Shown: piece after piece, positions 32,451 to 41,498 of the stretch | Layout: every line of letters begins with the position of its first letter | Numbering within the stretch: the first letter of the stretch is position 1 | Origin: JBQTIU01 sp052387815 | GTDB taxonomy: Bacteria > Pseudomonadota > Alphaproteobacteria > CACIAM-22H2 | NCBI GenBank assembly: GCA_052387815.1 | Contig: JBQTIU010000024.1 | Coordinates: forward strand, 1 to 64,000 | Reading direction: 5' to 3' | Length of the DNA stretch: 64,000 bases | Program-made: the position numbers and the translations under genes | Notes under the pieces: generated by a model | Told to the model about the DNA's origin: nothing | The model's database searches: none | What the model saw: the letters and a program-made list of their open reading frames with translations, nothing else

Positions 32451-33280
32451 CGCGGGGCCGCGGTGGCTCGCCAGCGCCGCTCGCTCAAGCGCTTGCGCCA
32501 CCTGCCCCAGGCGTTGCGCCCCCGCACCGCCCCGCTCGGCGGCCCGGCCGGCTCGAGGACGAACATCCAGTCGCTGTTCATCCAATGCGGCAGGCGGTCG
32601 GCGATGCGCGCGTTCCAGGCGACGACAAGCGGCGAGCGCAGCAGCAGGTCGAGCCCCCAGCCGCACAGGAAGGTCGAGGGCGCGTACCGGCGCACCTTGA
32701 GGCCGCTCGCCGCGAACAGGCGCACGAGCCCGCCCATGGAAAAGAAATTGACGTGCGGGCTGGTCGCAAGGGTCATCTCGGGCTCGTTCGCCTGCGGCTC
32801 GTCCAAGAGCGCGCGTTTGAGCGCGCGCAGAGGGCGCGCGAGCCCCGAGAAATGGAGGCCCAATTCGATCAGCGCCATGATCTCGAACGGGCCGTAGCCG
32901 TTCGGAGTGGTCAAGACCACGCGCCCGCTCTGGGCCAAGTTACGGCGCAGGGACACAAGGAAACCGAGCGGGTCCTCGACATGCTCCAGGACTTCGGCGG
33001 CGACGATCAGGTCGAAGACGCCGCCCCCCGGCAGCGCCGCGAAATCGTCAAAGGCGAGGTTGGGAAGCGGCGCCTGCGCGCGCGCCCAGGCGATCGAGCG
33101 CGCGTCGGTATCGACGCCGAGCACGGAGATGCCGGGGAAGGCCTTGGCGAGCGGCCGGGTGAGCTGCGCGCCGGTGCCGCAGCCGACGTCGAGGATGCGG
33201 CGGGGCGTGAGCTCGCGCACCGCGCGGGCGACGAACTCGAGCCGCTTGGCGTGCCCGTAGGCGTTCTCAGGCAGCGACAA
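32447..33280 (-). CDS. Class I SAM-dependent methyltransferase
   Basis: 277 residues. Motif I is 'RILDVGCGTGAQL' (about residues 28-40), motif II is 'VLGVDTD', and 'LIVAAEVLEHVEDP' is post-motif. 'VVLTTPNGYGPFE' follows, as in ubiE/Coq3-like methyltransferases of glycan loci. It overlaps asnB by 14 bp and the heparinase gene by 4 bp, so it is translated as part of one operon. Target unknown, probably a sugar or lipid-linked glycan. Confidence 0.87.
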   Translation of the reverse strand: MSLPENAYGHAKRLEFVARAVRELTPRRILDVGCGTGAQLTRPLAKAFPGISVLGVDTDARSIAWARAQAPLPNLAFDDFAALPGGGVFDLIVAAEVLEHVEDPLGFLVSLRRNLAQSGRVVLTTPNGYGPFEIMALIELGLHFSGLARPLRALKRALLDEPQANEPEMTLATSPHVNFFSMGGLVRLFAASGLKVRRYAPSTFLCGWGLDLLLRSPLVVAWNARIADRLPHWMNSDWMFVLEPAGPPSGAVRGRNAWGRWRKRLSERRWRATAAPR

Positions 33281-35168
33281 ATCGGCGCCACCACAGGGCG
33301 AAGTTCATAAGGTACCAGGCTTGCGGGCCGCGCCGCCGGGCCAAGAGCCTGGCGACCGCGGCCCGATCGAGGAAGTCGGTCTCGGCGCAAAAGCGGTCCA
33401 GCACGGCGCCCATTTCGGCGCCCAGGCGGCCCTGCATCCAGTCGGCCATCGGCACCGCGAAGCCCTGCTTGCGGCGGTCGATGATCCGGTCGGGAACGAG
33501 GCCGCGCACGGCGCGCTTCAAGACCGCCTTCAATTCGCCGTTGGCGAGCTTCCGGGTCTCGGGGATGCTCATGGCAAGCGTCGCGAACTCGTGGTCGAGG
33601 AACGGCACGCGGGCCTCGACGCTCGCCCCCATGCTCATCTTGTCGACGCGCATGAGAAGCAGCTCGGGCAGGCGCAGCGACAGATCGAGGTAGGTCATCC
33701 AGGCGAGCGGCGACTTCTCCCACGCCTTGGTCTCGAAGCGCCGGCGGATCGGGGCCAGCGCCTCCCACGAGGTGGTGCCGGCGAAGCGCTCTCTGAGCCG
33801 CGGCGAGAGGAGCGCCTGCTTCTCGGCCTCGGTGAAGGCCTCGGCCCCGCCCCAGAAGATCGGCAGCCCGGCGATGCCGCGGCGCAGGTACTCGGTCGCG
33901 GCGTGCCCGCCCAAGCCCGCGAGACGCAAGGCGGCGAGGCCGGCGCGCTTCAAGAACCGGGCAACGGGCAGCGCGTTGGCGCGCTCGAGCCCGCGCATCG
34001 CCTTCCAGTAGGGGTAGCCGCAGAACAGCTCGTCGGCGCCCTCGCCGACCTGCGCGACGATGACGCCGTGCTCGCGCGCCAGCTTCGAGACGTAGTAGAC
34101 CGGCACGCACACCGGGTCGCCGATCGGCTCGTCCTGGAGCTCGATCATGCGCGGCAGGAAATCGAGAAGCCGCGCCTGGGTGAGCTCGAGAACGTGGTGC
34201 TCGGCGCCCACCTGTTGCGCGATCTGGCGCGCGTAGGGCATCTCGTCGGCGACGCTCGACTGGTCGCCGGGGAAGGCGATCGAGAAGGCCTTGACGCGGC
34301 CACGCTCGCCTTCCGAGAACAGCGCGAGGTTGGTGCTGGAATCGATGCCGCCCGACAGGAACACGCCGACCGGAACGTCCGAAACCTTTCGCAGCTTGAC
34401 GGCGACGCGCAGCTCCGCGAGCACCCGCGCCGCCGTCTCCTGCTCGCTCATGGCGGAGAGCGGGCGCGCGTGGTCGAGCATGTCCCACCACTTTCGTTCG
34501 GTCGTCGTTCCGTCAGCGTCGACGCGGAGCCAGGTTCCGGCCGGCAGCTTGCAGATGCCCTTGAACAGGGTGGCCGGCGCCGGCGCGGTCAAGAACGAGA
34601 GGTAGTGGTAGAACGCCTCCTCGCCCACCGCGCGCTCGCGCGTGGGATCGGCGAGGATCGCCTTGATCTCGGAGGCGAAGGCGACCCCGCGCGCATCGAG
34701 CGCGTAATAGAGCGGCTTGACCCCAATGCGGTCGCGCACCAGCCACAGCGCCCGCGCGCGTGCATCCCACAGCGCGAAGGCGAACATGCCGCGCAAGCGC
34801 TCCAGGCAGTCGATCCCCCATTCCTCGAAGGCATGGAGGATGACCTCGGTATCGGCATGGTCGGTCTTCCACCTATGCCCGCCCTTGGCCTCGAGCTCGG
34901 CGCGGATCTCGGCGTGGTTGTAGATCTCGCCGTTGTAGACGATCATGAGCGTGCCGTCCTCGTTCGACATCGGCTGGCTTGCGGCCTCCGAGAGGTCGAT
35001 GATGGCGAGGCGCCGGTGGGCGAGGCCGATCCGGCCGTCGGGCGAGCGCCACAGGCCGATGCCGTCGGGGCCGCGATGGGCCATGGTGTCGCGCATGGCG
35101 GCGAGCAGAGGCTCGCCGACCGCAAGCCGCGCCGGGTCGAAGGTCAGGATGCCGGCGATGCCGCACAT
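33267..35168 (-). CDS. asnB: Asparagine synthase (glutamine-hydrolysing)
   Basis: 633 residues beginning MCGIAGILTF, where Cys2 is the glutaminase nucleophile of the N-terminal Ntn domain. 'LMIVYNGEIYNHAEIR' and 'DTEVILHAFEEWG' complete that domain. The synthetase half has the PP-loop 'VFLSGGIDSSTNLAL' and 'LFCGYPYWKAM'. AsnB-type enzymes in polysaccharide islands often amidate uronic acids or similar acids instead of making asparagine; which applies here is not decided by sequence. GTAGGGGT-type repeat sequence lies just upstream. Confidence 0.95.
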   Translation of the reverse strand: MCGIAGILTFDPARLAVGEPLLAAMRDTMAHRGPDGIGLWRSPDGRIGLAHRRLAIIDLSEAASQPMSNEDGTLMIVYNGEIYNHAEIRAELEAKGGHRWKTDHADTEVILHAFEEWGIDCLERLRGMFAFALWDARARALWLVRDRIGVKPLYYALDARGVAFASEIKAILADPTRERAVGEEAFYHYLSFLTAPAPATLFKGICKLPAGTWLRVDADGTTTERKWWDMLDHARPLSAMSEQETAARVLAELRVAVKLRKVSDVPVGVFLSGGIDSSTNLALFSEGERGRVKAFSIAFPGDQSSVADEMPYARQIAQQVGAEHHVLELTQARLLDFLPRMIELQDEPIGDPVCVPVYYVSKLAREHGVIVAQVGEGADELFCGYPYWKAMRGLERANALPVARFLKRAGLAALRLAGLGGHAATEYLRRGIAGLPIFWGGAEAFTEAEKQALLSPRLRERFAGTTSWEALAPIRRRFETKAWEKSPLAWMTYLDLSLRLPELLLMRVDKMSMGASVEARVPFLDHEFATLAMSIPETRKLANGELKAVLKRAVRGLVPDRIIDRRKQGFAVPMADWMQGRLGAEMGAVLDRFCAETDFLDRAAVARLLARRRGPQAWYLMNFALWWRRFVAA

Positions 35169-35194
35169 GTCATGATCGAACAGGATTCGTGGCG

Positions 35195-35236
35195 GGTTTC
35201 CATCTCGCGCAGGCGGGTTGAAAACCCACCCCTACC
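35195..35236. repeat. Single degenerate GTAGGGG-type palindrome
   Basis: Two arms, GGCGGGTTT (from ~35201) and GGCGGGTTGAAAACCCACCCCTAC (35212-35235), resemble the array at 20006-20234. Its outer end, read on the minus strand as GTAGGGG, supplies the TAG stop (35232-35234) of the neighbouring methyltransferase gene. Confidence 0.65.
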
Positions 35237-35996
35237 TGGTCGCATGGATGGCGATGAACGAGCCGAGCGCCTCGGGGATAAGGCGGCCGAGCCAGCCGAG
35301 GTGCTGGCGATCGTAAGGGGTGACGATCGGCCACGCCTCCATATCGGCAAAGGCGCCGAACAAGGCGCGGATCTCGGAGAGCGTATAGGCCTTGGTGCCG
35401 GGGCTCTCGAAGTGGCTGGCGATGACCTCGGCAAGGTTGCGGAAGGGGCGGCCGGCGCAGAGAGCGTGTTTCAACCATTCCTTCAAGAACGCGGCCGACC
35501 AGCGCTTGTAGAACATGCCGCGGAACTCGCCGCCCGGCTTGAGCACGCGATGGATTTGGGCGACGACCCGGTCCGGGTGCGGGGCGTGGTGGATCACGCC
35601 CCACGACCACACGAGATCGAAGAACTGGTCCGCGAAGGGCAGGCCTTCGGCGTCCACCCGCTGGAGCTCGGAGGCGAGGCCGTGGAGCGCAAGGCGCCGG
35701 CGCGTCGCCTCGACGGCCGCCTCGGTCAGGTCGACGCCCCAGCACCGGGCGCCGGCCCGCGCCCATTGCAGGTGGTCGGTGCCGGCCCCGACCCCGATCT
35801 CGAGCACCCGCTTGCCGCGATAGCGGGTGAACTGGGCGACCGCGTGGATGAAGGGCTCGTTGGCGTAGCGGCGCTCCTCGACCCGCTCGCACCAGGCGAG
35901 GCTGCCGGGCTCGATGCCGCCGGTCACCAGGGGGCCGGTCCCGCACGGCTCCTTCTCCCAGAAGGCGCGGACTTGCTCGTTGAGGGTGTCGGCCAT
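35232..35996 (-). CDS. Class I SAM-dependent methyltransferase
   Basis: 254 residues from ATG 35996 (MADTLNEQVRAFWEKEPCGT); an ATG at 36035 would overlap the next gene. 'RVLEIGVGAGTDHLQWARAG' is motif I, 'CWGVDLTEAAVEATRRRL' motif II, and 'VWSWGVIHHAPHPDRVV' and 'RVLKPGGEF' follow. The 'RAFWEKEPCGT' opening is common in methyltransferases of O-antigen loci. The stop codon comes from a GTAGGGG repeat, so the native C-terminus may have been cut. Acceptor unknown. Confidence 0.88.
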   Translation of the reverse strand: MADTLNEQVRAFWEKEPCGTGPLVTGGIEPGSLAWCERVEERRYANEPFIHAVAQFTRYRGKRVLEIGVGAGTDHLQWARAGARCWGVDLTEAAVEATRRRLALHGLASELQRVDAEGLPFADQFFDLVWSWGVIHHAPHPDRVVAQIHRVLKPGGEFRGMFYKRWSAAFLKEWLKHALCAGRPFRNLAEVIASHFESPGTKAYTLSEIRALFGAFADMEAWPIVTPYDRQHLGWLGRLIPEALGSFIAIHATR

Positions 35997-36024
35997 GATC
36001 GCCCGCGTCCAGGCCCTTACAACC

Positions 36025-36363
36025 TCACCGGCCATAAACGAGGCGGCCGTAATGCCGGGCCGTATAGGTCAGGGTGCCGACTTCATCCTTGTAGCGCTCG
36101 AACCGCGACCGCCGGCAGGGAAACACGTCGGCCGCAATCCCGAGCCCGCGCGTGGCCTCGAACCCGGCGATGACGTTGCACTGCTTAGCGGGAGTGTCGT
36201 CGGGGACGACGACCAGAAGGTCGTAGTCGCTATCCCCGCGGGAATCCTCCCGCGCTCTCAAGCCGAACAAATAGACCGCTTCGGCCCGGAATGCCGGCAC
36301 GATCCGCGCCAACAATCGCTCCAAGTCTGCGTCGACGTGAGCGGGCGGCGAGTCGATCATCAT
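36025..36363 (-). CDS. Orphan nucleotidyltransferase-domain protein with altered GS motif
   Basis: 112 residues. The fold is that of MNT/KNT nucleotidyltransferases: 'AEAVYLFGLRAREDSRGDSDYDLLVVV'. The catalytic GS-x10-DxD reads GL-x10-DYD, so the serine that helps position the nucleotide phosphate is leucine. There is no HEPN-type partner on either side. It sits inside the polysaccharide island between a methyltransferase and a glycosyltransferase. It may be an orphan, partly inactivated antitoxin-like protein. Confidence 0.75.
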   Translation of the reverse strand: MMIDSPPAHVDADLERLLARIVPAFRAEAVYLFGLRAREDSRGDSDYDLLVVVPDDTPAKQCNVIAGFEATRGLGIAADVFPCRRSRFERYKDEVGTLTYTARHYGRLVYGR

Positions 36364-36409
36364 GCTTCTATTCTACCCGGCAAGATCGCGCCGCGGACAA
36401 CGTTCCGAG

Positions 36410-37765
36410 TCACGTGTCGGCTGGTTCCCGCACCGCCGCGATGAGCGCTTCCTGGAAGCGCCGCCGCACCACGCTAGCGTCGTGGTTGGCCAGCGCCACC
36501 GCGCGCGCCCGCGCGACCAGGCTCATGCGCAGGCCGGCGCCGTCGAGCAAGCGCACGATGCCCTCCGCCGCGCGGCCGGGTTCGCCAACCACGTGCGCCC
36601 AGCCCTCGCGCTTGGCATAGGCGATTTGCGCCGTCGCCTCGGGCCCGTAGGCGAGGACCGGCGTCCCGGACACGAGGTAGGCCGGCAGCTTGGTCGGCAT
36701 GGAGAAGCGGACGAGGCGCACGCTCTCGGCGTCGAAGTTGACGGGCAGGACGAGGATGTCGGCAGCGCCGATGGCGCCGAAGAATTCCTCGTCATCGGCG
36801 ATGGTGTCGTGGAGGCGGACGCAGGGCGCGACCTCGAGCCGGGCGCGGAAGCGCTCGGCGAGGAAGGCGGGGCTGTGGATGTCGAAGCGCAGGCGACGGC
36901 CGCCGCGGACGAGCGCGGCGACGGCATGGGCGACGTCGATCAAGCTTTGCGCCTGGGCGTTGTCGAAGATCGAGCCCACGTAGAGCACCCGGGCGGGGTC
37001 GCCGACCGGCCGTGACGACGGCGGGGTGCCGGCGCGGATTCCCATATCGACGGCGTTCTGAAAGGCTTGGAACGGGACGCCGTAGCGCGCCGCGTAAGCC
37101 CCGGCCATGTCCCCGCCGATGGCAAGCCGCGCCGCGGCGGTCGCGACCAGCCGTCGGACGAGGGCGCGCATGCGCGCATTCGGCAGCGCCGACAACAGAC
37201 CGCCGCGATAGAGATACGAGGGCCAGTCGTCCATGAAGTGGACGACCAGCTTGAGGCCGAAGCGGCGGCGGATCGCCTCGACGAGCTCCATCATGCCGAT
37301 CGTCCCGAAGGCGGCGTAGATGAGCTCGGGACGGAAGGCGGCGATCCAACGCTCGAGCTCGAGCGACAGCCGGCCGCTATCCGGCCACGCATTGCCGATC
37401 AGCGCGCGCTTGATCTGCCGGGCCACGCTCGAGTGAGCTTTCGATGTCGGGGCCGCCTCGCCCGCGGCGCCGCCGTTCGCCTCAAGGCTCAGCCAGCGGC
37501 CGAGCCCCGGCCAGCGGCCGATCTCGCGCGCCGACAGGCGATAGAAATGACGGCAAACCTCGCTCGTCACCGGCACCGGGTCGTCGTGCACGGTGGCGAG
37601 CCGGTCGGCCGGCCAGGACCGGAACAGGTTGGAGAAGGTGATTCCGCCGCCGGTCGTGCGGTTGAACGCGGCGGAGGTCACGAACAGGACGCGCGGGCGG
37701 GGGTCGGCGGAGGGCTCCGCCACGCCCGAGCGGCGGTCAGACGAAGTGAAGGTTGTTGACGCCAA
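36410..37765 (-). CDS. Family 4 glycosyltransferase
   Basis: 451 residues from ATG 37765, which overlaps the upstream gene by 29 bp; a GTG at 37723 (residue 15) would remove the overlap and is a good alternative. The N-domain has 'RVLFVTSAAFNRTTGGGITFSNLF' with the glycine-rich acceptor loop. The C-domain has 'RVLYVGSIFDNAQAQSLIDVA' and 'SMPTKLPAYLVSGTPVLAYGP'. It is a GT-B enzyme of glycan assembly; donor unknown. Confidence 0.85.
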   Translation of the reverse strand: MASTTFTSSDRRSGVAEPSADPRPRVLFVTSAAFNRTTGGGITFSNLFRSWPADRLATVHDDPVPVTSEVCRHFYRLSAREIGRWPGLGRWLSLEANGGAAGEAAPTSKAHSSVARQIKRALIGNAWPDSGRLSLELERWIAAFRPELIYAAFGTIGMMELVEAIRRRFGLKLVVHFMDDWPSYLYRGGLLSALPNARMRALVRRLVATAAARLAIGGDMAGAYAARYGVPFQAFQNAVDMGIRAGTPPSSRPVGDPARVLYVGSIFDNAQAQSLIDVAHAVAALVRGGRRLRFDIHSPAFLAERFRARLEVAPCVRLHDTIADDEEFFGAIGAADILVLPVNFDAESVRLVRFSMPTKLPAYLVSGTPVLAYGPEATAQIAYAKREGWAHVVGEPGRAAEGIVRLLDGAGLRMSLVARARAVALANHDASVVRRRFQEALIAAVREPADT

Positions 37766-38702
37766 GAGCCAGACGCTTCGCTTGAATCATTATCCGCATC
37801 GGGTGCTTGAAAATGGGATCGATGCCGAACCGAAAGCCGGGGGTTGCCTGGCGCAGACTGTCGATCGCGGCGCGCAGGCTCAGCACGTAGGGGCGGTAGA
37901 TGTGCCGTGCCGCCTCCGCAGGCACCTTCATGTGGCCGGCGTAGAGGTCGTACAGCCGCGCCCCGAAGATCTGCAGTCCCTGGAAATGAAAGAGCAGCAG
38001 CTCGTCGTCGTCGAGAAAGACGGTTCCGTCCCGCACCGCGACGCGGTAGCCCTCGATATTCCACGGCGCCGCGTTGAGGCCCTTGTGCGCCGAGGCGTGC
38101 ACGCCGTCGAACAGTCCGGGCAGTTGCTCGAGATATTTCTGGTCGCCGCAGGCGTCGGCGGTCGGTACGTTGGGACAGAATTCGAGGCAACGCTCGCCCC
38201 ACCAGGCGAGCGCGCGCCGAGCTGGCGGGGAACTGCGGCACGCCACGTAGCCGGCGTTGTAACGGCCCGACGGCCCTTCATGGATGGCAAAGGCGGGGGT
38301 CGCGAAGCGATGGGCCGTGAGCACGACGTTCGCACCCGCGGCGGCCGCAAGGCCCCGATCCGGATCGCCGAACGCCATCATGTCGCCGTCGAGATAGACG
38401 GCCCAGTCCGGCGACGGGTCGCCGGAGAGTGCGTGCAGCAGGGCGAACGGCTTCGCGGTCCAGCAATACTCGTTGAGGGCGCGGTCGGGCTTGACGGCCC
38501 GCAGCGCCTCGGTCTCGAAATCGCGGCCGCGCACCACCCGCGCCTTGGGCAGGCGCAGGCGCTCGAGGACATCGGCGCAGGGCTCATCCATGCAGTAGAA
38601 CGCGAAGCGGCGCTCGCCGAGGTACGGTTCCAGTGACCGGTAGAGGCACAGCGCCCGCGCGGCGTAGTAAACGGTAATGACCGTCAGGTACAGCACCTTC
38701 AT
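37737..38702 (-). CDS. Nucleotide-sugar glycosyltransferase with DxD motif (GT8-like)
   Basis: 321 residues from ATG 38702 (MKVLYLTVITVYYAARALCL), overlapping the upstream SDR stop by ATGA. 'WAVYLDGDMMAFGDP' carries a DGD (DxD) metal-binding site, and 'GRYNAGYVACRSSP' and 'LNAAPWNIEG' are reminiscent of GT-A family 8-like enzymes in capsule loci. 'CGDQKYLEQLPGLF' is the conserved late D-Q motif. It probably uses a divalent metal and a UDP- or similar sugar. Exact family is uncertain. Confidence 0.75.
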   Translation of the reverse strand: MKVLYLTVITVYYAARALCLYRSLEPYLGERRFAFYCMDEPCADVLERLRLPKARVVRGRDFETEALRAVKPDRALNEYCWTAKPFALLHALSGDPSPDWAVYLDGDMMAFGDPDRGLAAAAGANVVLTAHRFATPAFAIHEGPSGRYNAGYVACRSSPPARRALAWWGERCLEFCPNVPTADACGDQKYLEQLPGLFDGVHASAHKGLNAAPWNIEGYRVAVRDGTVFLDDDELLLFHFQGLQIFGARLYDLYAGHMKVPAEAARHIYRPYVLSLRAAIDSLRQATPGFRFGIDPIFKHPMRIMIQAKRLALGVNNLHFV

Positions 38703-39661
38703 GGCGCGGTCGGTGCCGTAACCCGGGCGGCTTCGATGACGCGGTCGATTCCTTCCTCGAGGCCGATTCTCGGCCGCCACCCGGTCGCCGCCGCGATGCG
38801 GCGGTTGTCGCCGACCAGCCAGGGCGGATCTTCGGCCCGATAGGGAAGGGCGCCGAACTTCAGGAGCTCGGCCGGGGCACCGAGGCGCAAGGCGACCAGC
38901 GTTGCCGCCGCACGTACGGTCGTCGCTCGGCCCGTGCAGACGTTGTAAGCCTCGTAGTCGGCCACCGAGGCGGAGGTCGCGAGCGCCTCGAGCACGGTCG
39001 CGACGTCGTCGACGAAGACGAAATCCCGGACTTGCTCGCCGGGACTGAGGGCGACGGGCTCGCCGCAACGAAGCTGCCGGGCGAGCGCCGACATCAAACG
39101 GTGCGGCGCTTCGCTGGGGCCGTAGGTGAGGAACGGCCGCGCGACCACGAAAGGCAGCCCGAGGGCCCGCGCCCGCGCCGTACCCTCGCGGGTGGCCGCC
39201 GCCTTGGCGCCGCCATAGCCACTTTCGTCCGGCAGCACAAGCGGGGCATCCTCGGCGACCAGGGTGCCCGGCCTTGCGGTCGCGTATTCCGAGCAACTCC
39301 CGGCATGCACGAAACGGCGGAGCGGCCAGCGCGCGCTCGCCTCGATGAGAGCAAGCAACAGATCCGCGTTGCCGGCCCGCAACTCGCGCTCGTCGCGATC
39401 GCGCGGGTTGACGCCGTAGGCGGCCAGATTGAAGACCGCCTCGGAAAGGTGCCCGGACAGGGCGGCGGCGAGTGTGCGCGGGGCGAACGTGTCGAGCGCG
39501 ACGACATCGGCGCCGGCGAGCCCGGCGTGCCGCTCGGGTGCGTAGGAACGGGCGCGCACGAGGCAGACGACGGCCGTGCCGCGCGCCAGCAGCCGCCGGA
39601 CAAGGACACCGCCGACGAAACCGGTCGCCCCGCTGACGACCGCCGTTCGTAGCCGCGTCAT
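38699..39661 (-). CDS. NAD(P)-dependent sugar reductase/epimerase (SDR)
   Basis: 320 residues of extended SDR type: 'AVVSGATGFVGGVLVRRLL' at the N-terminus, 'HAGSCSEYAT' with the catalytic Ser region, and YGGAK as YxxxK. It directly follows rfbG in an ATGA-coupled pair, so it most likely reduces or epimerises CDP-4-keto-6-deoxyglucose or its branched derivative. Similar SDRs finish the synthesis of CDP-abequose, paratose or yersiniose. Which product forms cannot be decided. Confidence 0.85.
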   Translation of the reverse strand: MTRLRTAVVSGATGFVGGVLVRRLLARGTAVVCLVRARSYAPERHAGLAGADVVALDTFAPRTLAAALSGHLSEAVFNLAAYGVNPRDRDERELRAGNADLLLALIEASARWPLRRFVHAGSCSEYATARPGTLVAEDAPLVLPDESGYGGAKAAATREGTARARALGLPFVVARPFLTYGPSEAPHRLMSALARQLRCGEPVALSPGEQVRDFVFVDDVATVLEALATSASVADYEAYNVCTGRATTVRAAATLVALRLGAPAELLKFGALPYRAEDPPWLVGDNRRIAAATGWRPRIGLEEGIDRVIEAARVTAPTAP

Positions 39662-40728
39662 CGAGCGTAGAGGACCGCGGCGAAGGCATCGATCTGCCGC
39701 AGCAGGATGGCCCGCGCGCTGGCGCGGTCAGCAAGGCAGGCCTGGTACCAATCGCAGGTCAGCGCGACCCCATCGTCGAGCGACAGAAGCGGCTGCCAAC
39801 CGAGCCGGTCGCGCGCCTTCGCGGTGTCGAGCCTAAGCAGCGTCTGTTCGTGAAAGCTCGCGCTCTCCGGACGCTCCTCGATCAATCCCGTGCCCCAGCG
39901 GCGGACCAGCCGTTGGGCGAGATCGCGGACGGTGATGGCGTCGTCCGGCGGCGGGCCGAAGTTCCAGCCTTCGGCGAAGGCACGGCCTTGGTCGACGAGC
40001 GACTTGCCGAGCAGGAGGTAGCCGTGCAAGGGATCGAGGACGTGCTGCCACGGCCTGGTCGCTTGCGGCCGGCGCAGGACCAGCGACTGGCCGCCGGCGA
40101 TGGCGCGCACGAAGTCGGGTACCAGGCGGTGGTGCGACCAGTCGCCGCCGCCGATGACGTTGCCGCTGCGCGCGCTGGCGACGGCGGCGCTGCCCGCGGC
40201 GGCGAAGAACGAGCTGCGGTAGGCGTGCGTCGCCAGCTCGGCGCACGCCTTGCTGGCGCTGTAGGGATCGGCGCCGCCGAGGGGATCGTCCTCGCGATGG
40301 GCCCGGCTCGGGTTGCGGTTGTCGTAGACCTTGTCGCTGGTCGCCACGACGACGGCCGCCACCGAGGGCGTGTGCCGGGCCGCTTCGAGCACGTTCACCG
40401 TGCCGAGGAGGTTGATGGCGAACGTCGCCTGCGGCTGTTCGTAGGAGCGGCCGACGAGCGACTGCCCGGCGAGATGAAAGACCACCTCCGGCCGGACCTG
40501 CGCGAACAGCGCCGCCACACCGTCGCTGTCGCGCACGTCGCCGATGACCGAGACGCAATCCCGCTCGATTTCGGCCTCGGCGAAGAACTCGCTCTCCGGC
40601 GGCAAGGCGAAGCCGACCGTCCGGGCGCCCAGGCGCGCAAGCCAGGCGACGAGCCATCCGCCCTTGAAGCCGGTGTGCCCGGTCACCAGCACCCGACGGT
40701 CGCGATAGGTGCTTGCGAGCGCGTCCAT
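39658..40728 (-). CDS. rfbG: CDP-glucose 4,6-dehydratase
   Basis: 356 residues from ATG 40728 (MDALASTYRDRRVLVTGHTG). The cofactor motif is TGHTGFKGGWL, 'ATSDKVYDNRN' carries the proton-relay residues and YSASK the catalytic Tyr/Lys; 'RSGNVIGGGDWSHHRLVPD' is specific for the RfbG group. It converts CDP-D-glucose to CDP-4-keto-6-deoxy-D-glucose. It overlaps rfbF by 1 bp and its SDR partner by 4 bp, forming a CDP-sugar cassette. Confidence 0.95.
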   Translation of the reverse strand: MDALASTYRDRRVLVTGHTGFKGGWLVAWLARLGARTVGFALPPESEFFAEAEIERDCVSVIGDVRDSDGVAALFAQVRPEVVFHLAGQSLVGRSYEQPQATFAINLLGTVNVLEAARHTPSVAAVVVATSDKVYDNRNPSRAHREDDPLGGADPYSASKACAELATHAYRSSFFAAAGSAAVASARSGNVIGGGDWSHHRLVPDFVRAIAGGQSLVLRRPQATRPWQHVLDPLHGYLLLGKSLVDQGRAFAEGWNFGPPPDDAITVRDLAQRLVRRWGTGLIEERPESASFHEQTLLRLDTAKARDRLGWQPLLSLDDGVALTCDWYQACLADRASARAILLRQIDAFAAVLYAR

Positions 40729-41498
40729 CACGCCCAGATCTTCCACGCCGCGCGGCCGCTCGCCCACAGCGCCTCGAGGAGCTGCTTCTCGCGCAGCGTG
40801 TCCATGGGCTGCCAGAACCCGTCGTGGCGGTAGGCCATGAGCTGGCCGTCGTTGGCGAGCCGCTCGAGCGGCTGCTGCTCGAGCATCGCGTCGTCGCCGG
40901 CAAGATAGGCGAACACGTCCGGCTCGAAGACGAAGAAGCCGCCGTTGATCCAGCCCTCGCCGATCTGCGGCTTCTCCGCGAAGCGCTTGACGGTATCGCC
41001 TTCGATGTCGAGGCCGCCGAACCTGGCGGGAGGACGGACCGCCGTCACGGTGGCGAGCTTGCCGTGCCCGAGGTGGAAAGCGAGCAGTTTGCGGAGGTCG
41101 ATATCGGCGACCCCATCGCCGTAGGTGACCATGAACCGGGTCGAGCCCAGAAGGCTCGTCAAGCGCAGGAGCCGGCCGCCGGTCAACGTATCGAGGCCGG
41201 TATCGATTACCGTGACCCGCCACTCCACCCGATTCGGCGACAAGATCGTCGTCTTGCCCGACTTGAGGTCGATGGTGAAATCGCTGCTGCGCACGAAGAA
41301 ATCGTGGAAATACTCCTTGATGGCTTCGGCTTTGAAGCCGCACGCGACGATGAACTCCTTGAAGCCGTGGGCGGCATAGATGTTCATGATGTGCCAGAGC
41401 ATCGGCTTGCCGCCGATCTCGACCATCGGTTTTGGCCGCGCCGACGTCTCCTCGGCCAGGCGCGAGCCGGTGCCGCCGGCGAGAATGACGACTTTCAT
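40728..41498 (-). CDS. rfbF: Glucose-1-phosphate cytidylyltransferase
   Basis: 256 residues from ATG 41498 (MKVVILAGGTGSRLAEETSA), overlapping the upstream methyltransferase stop by ATGA; 44 open codons before it have no family match. The nucleotide-binding start, 'RPKPMVEIGGKPMLWHIMNIY' and 'VTYGDGVADID' are strictly RfbF-like. It makes CDP-glucose from CTP and glucose-1-phosphate in the cytosol, feeding RfbG. Confidence 0.96.
   Translation of the reverse strand: MKVVILAGGTGSRLAEETSARPKPMVEIGGKPMLWHIMNIYAAHGFKEFIVACGFKAEAIKEYFHDFFVRSSDFTIDLKSGKTTILSPNRVEWRVTVIDTGLDTLTGGRLLRLTSLLGSTRFMVTYGDGVADIDLRKLLAFHLGHGKLATVTAVRPPARFGGLDIEGDTVKRFAEKPQIGEGWINGGFFVFEPDVFAYLAGDDAMLEQQPLERLANDGQLMAYRHDGFWQPMDTLREKQLLEALWASGRAAWKIWA

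Noticed and set aside
33321..36173. 950-codon plus-strand open frame
   Set aside because: Antisense to asnB and the neighbouring methyltransferase; composition is that of a high-GC shadow frame.
39833..40903. 356-codon minus-strand frame overlapping rfbG
   Set aside because: Shifted-frame shadow of rfbG, which has all conserved motifs in its own frame.
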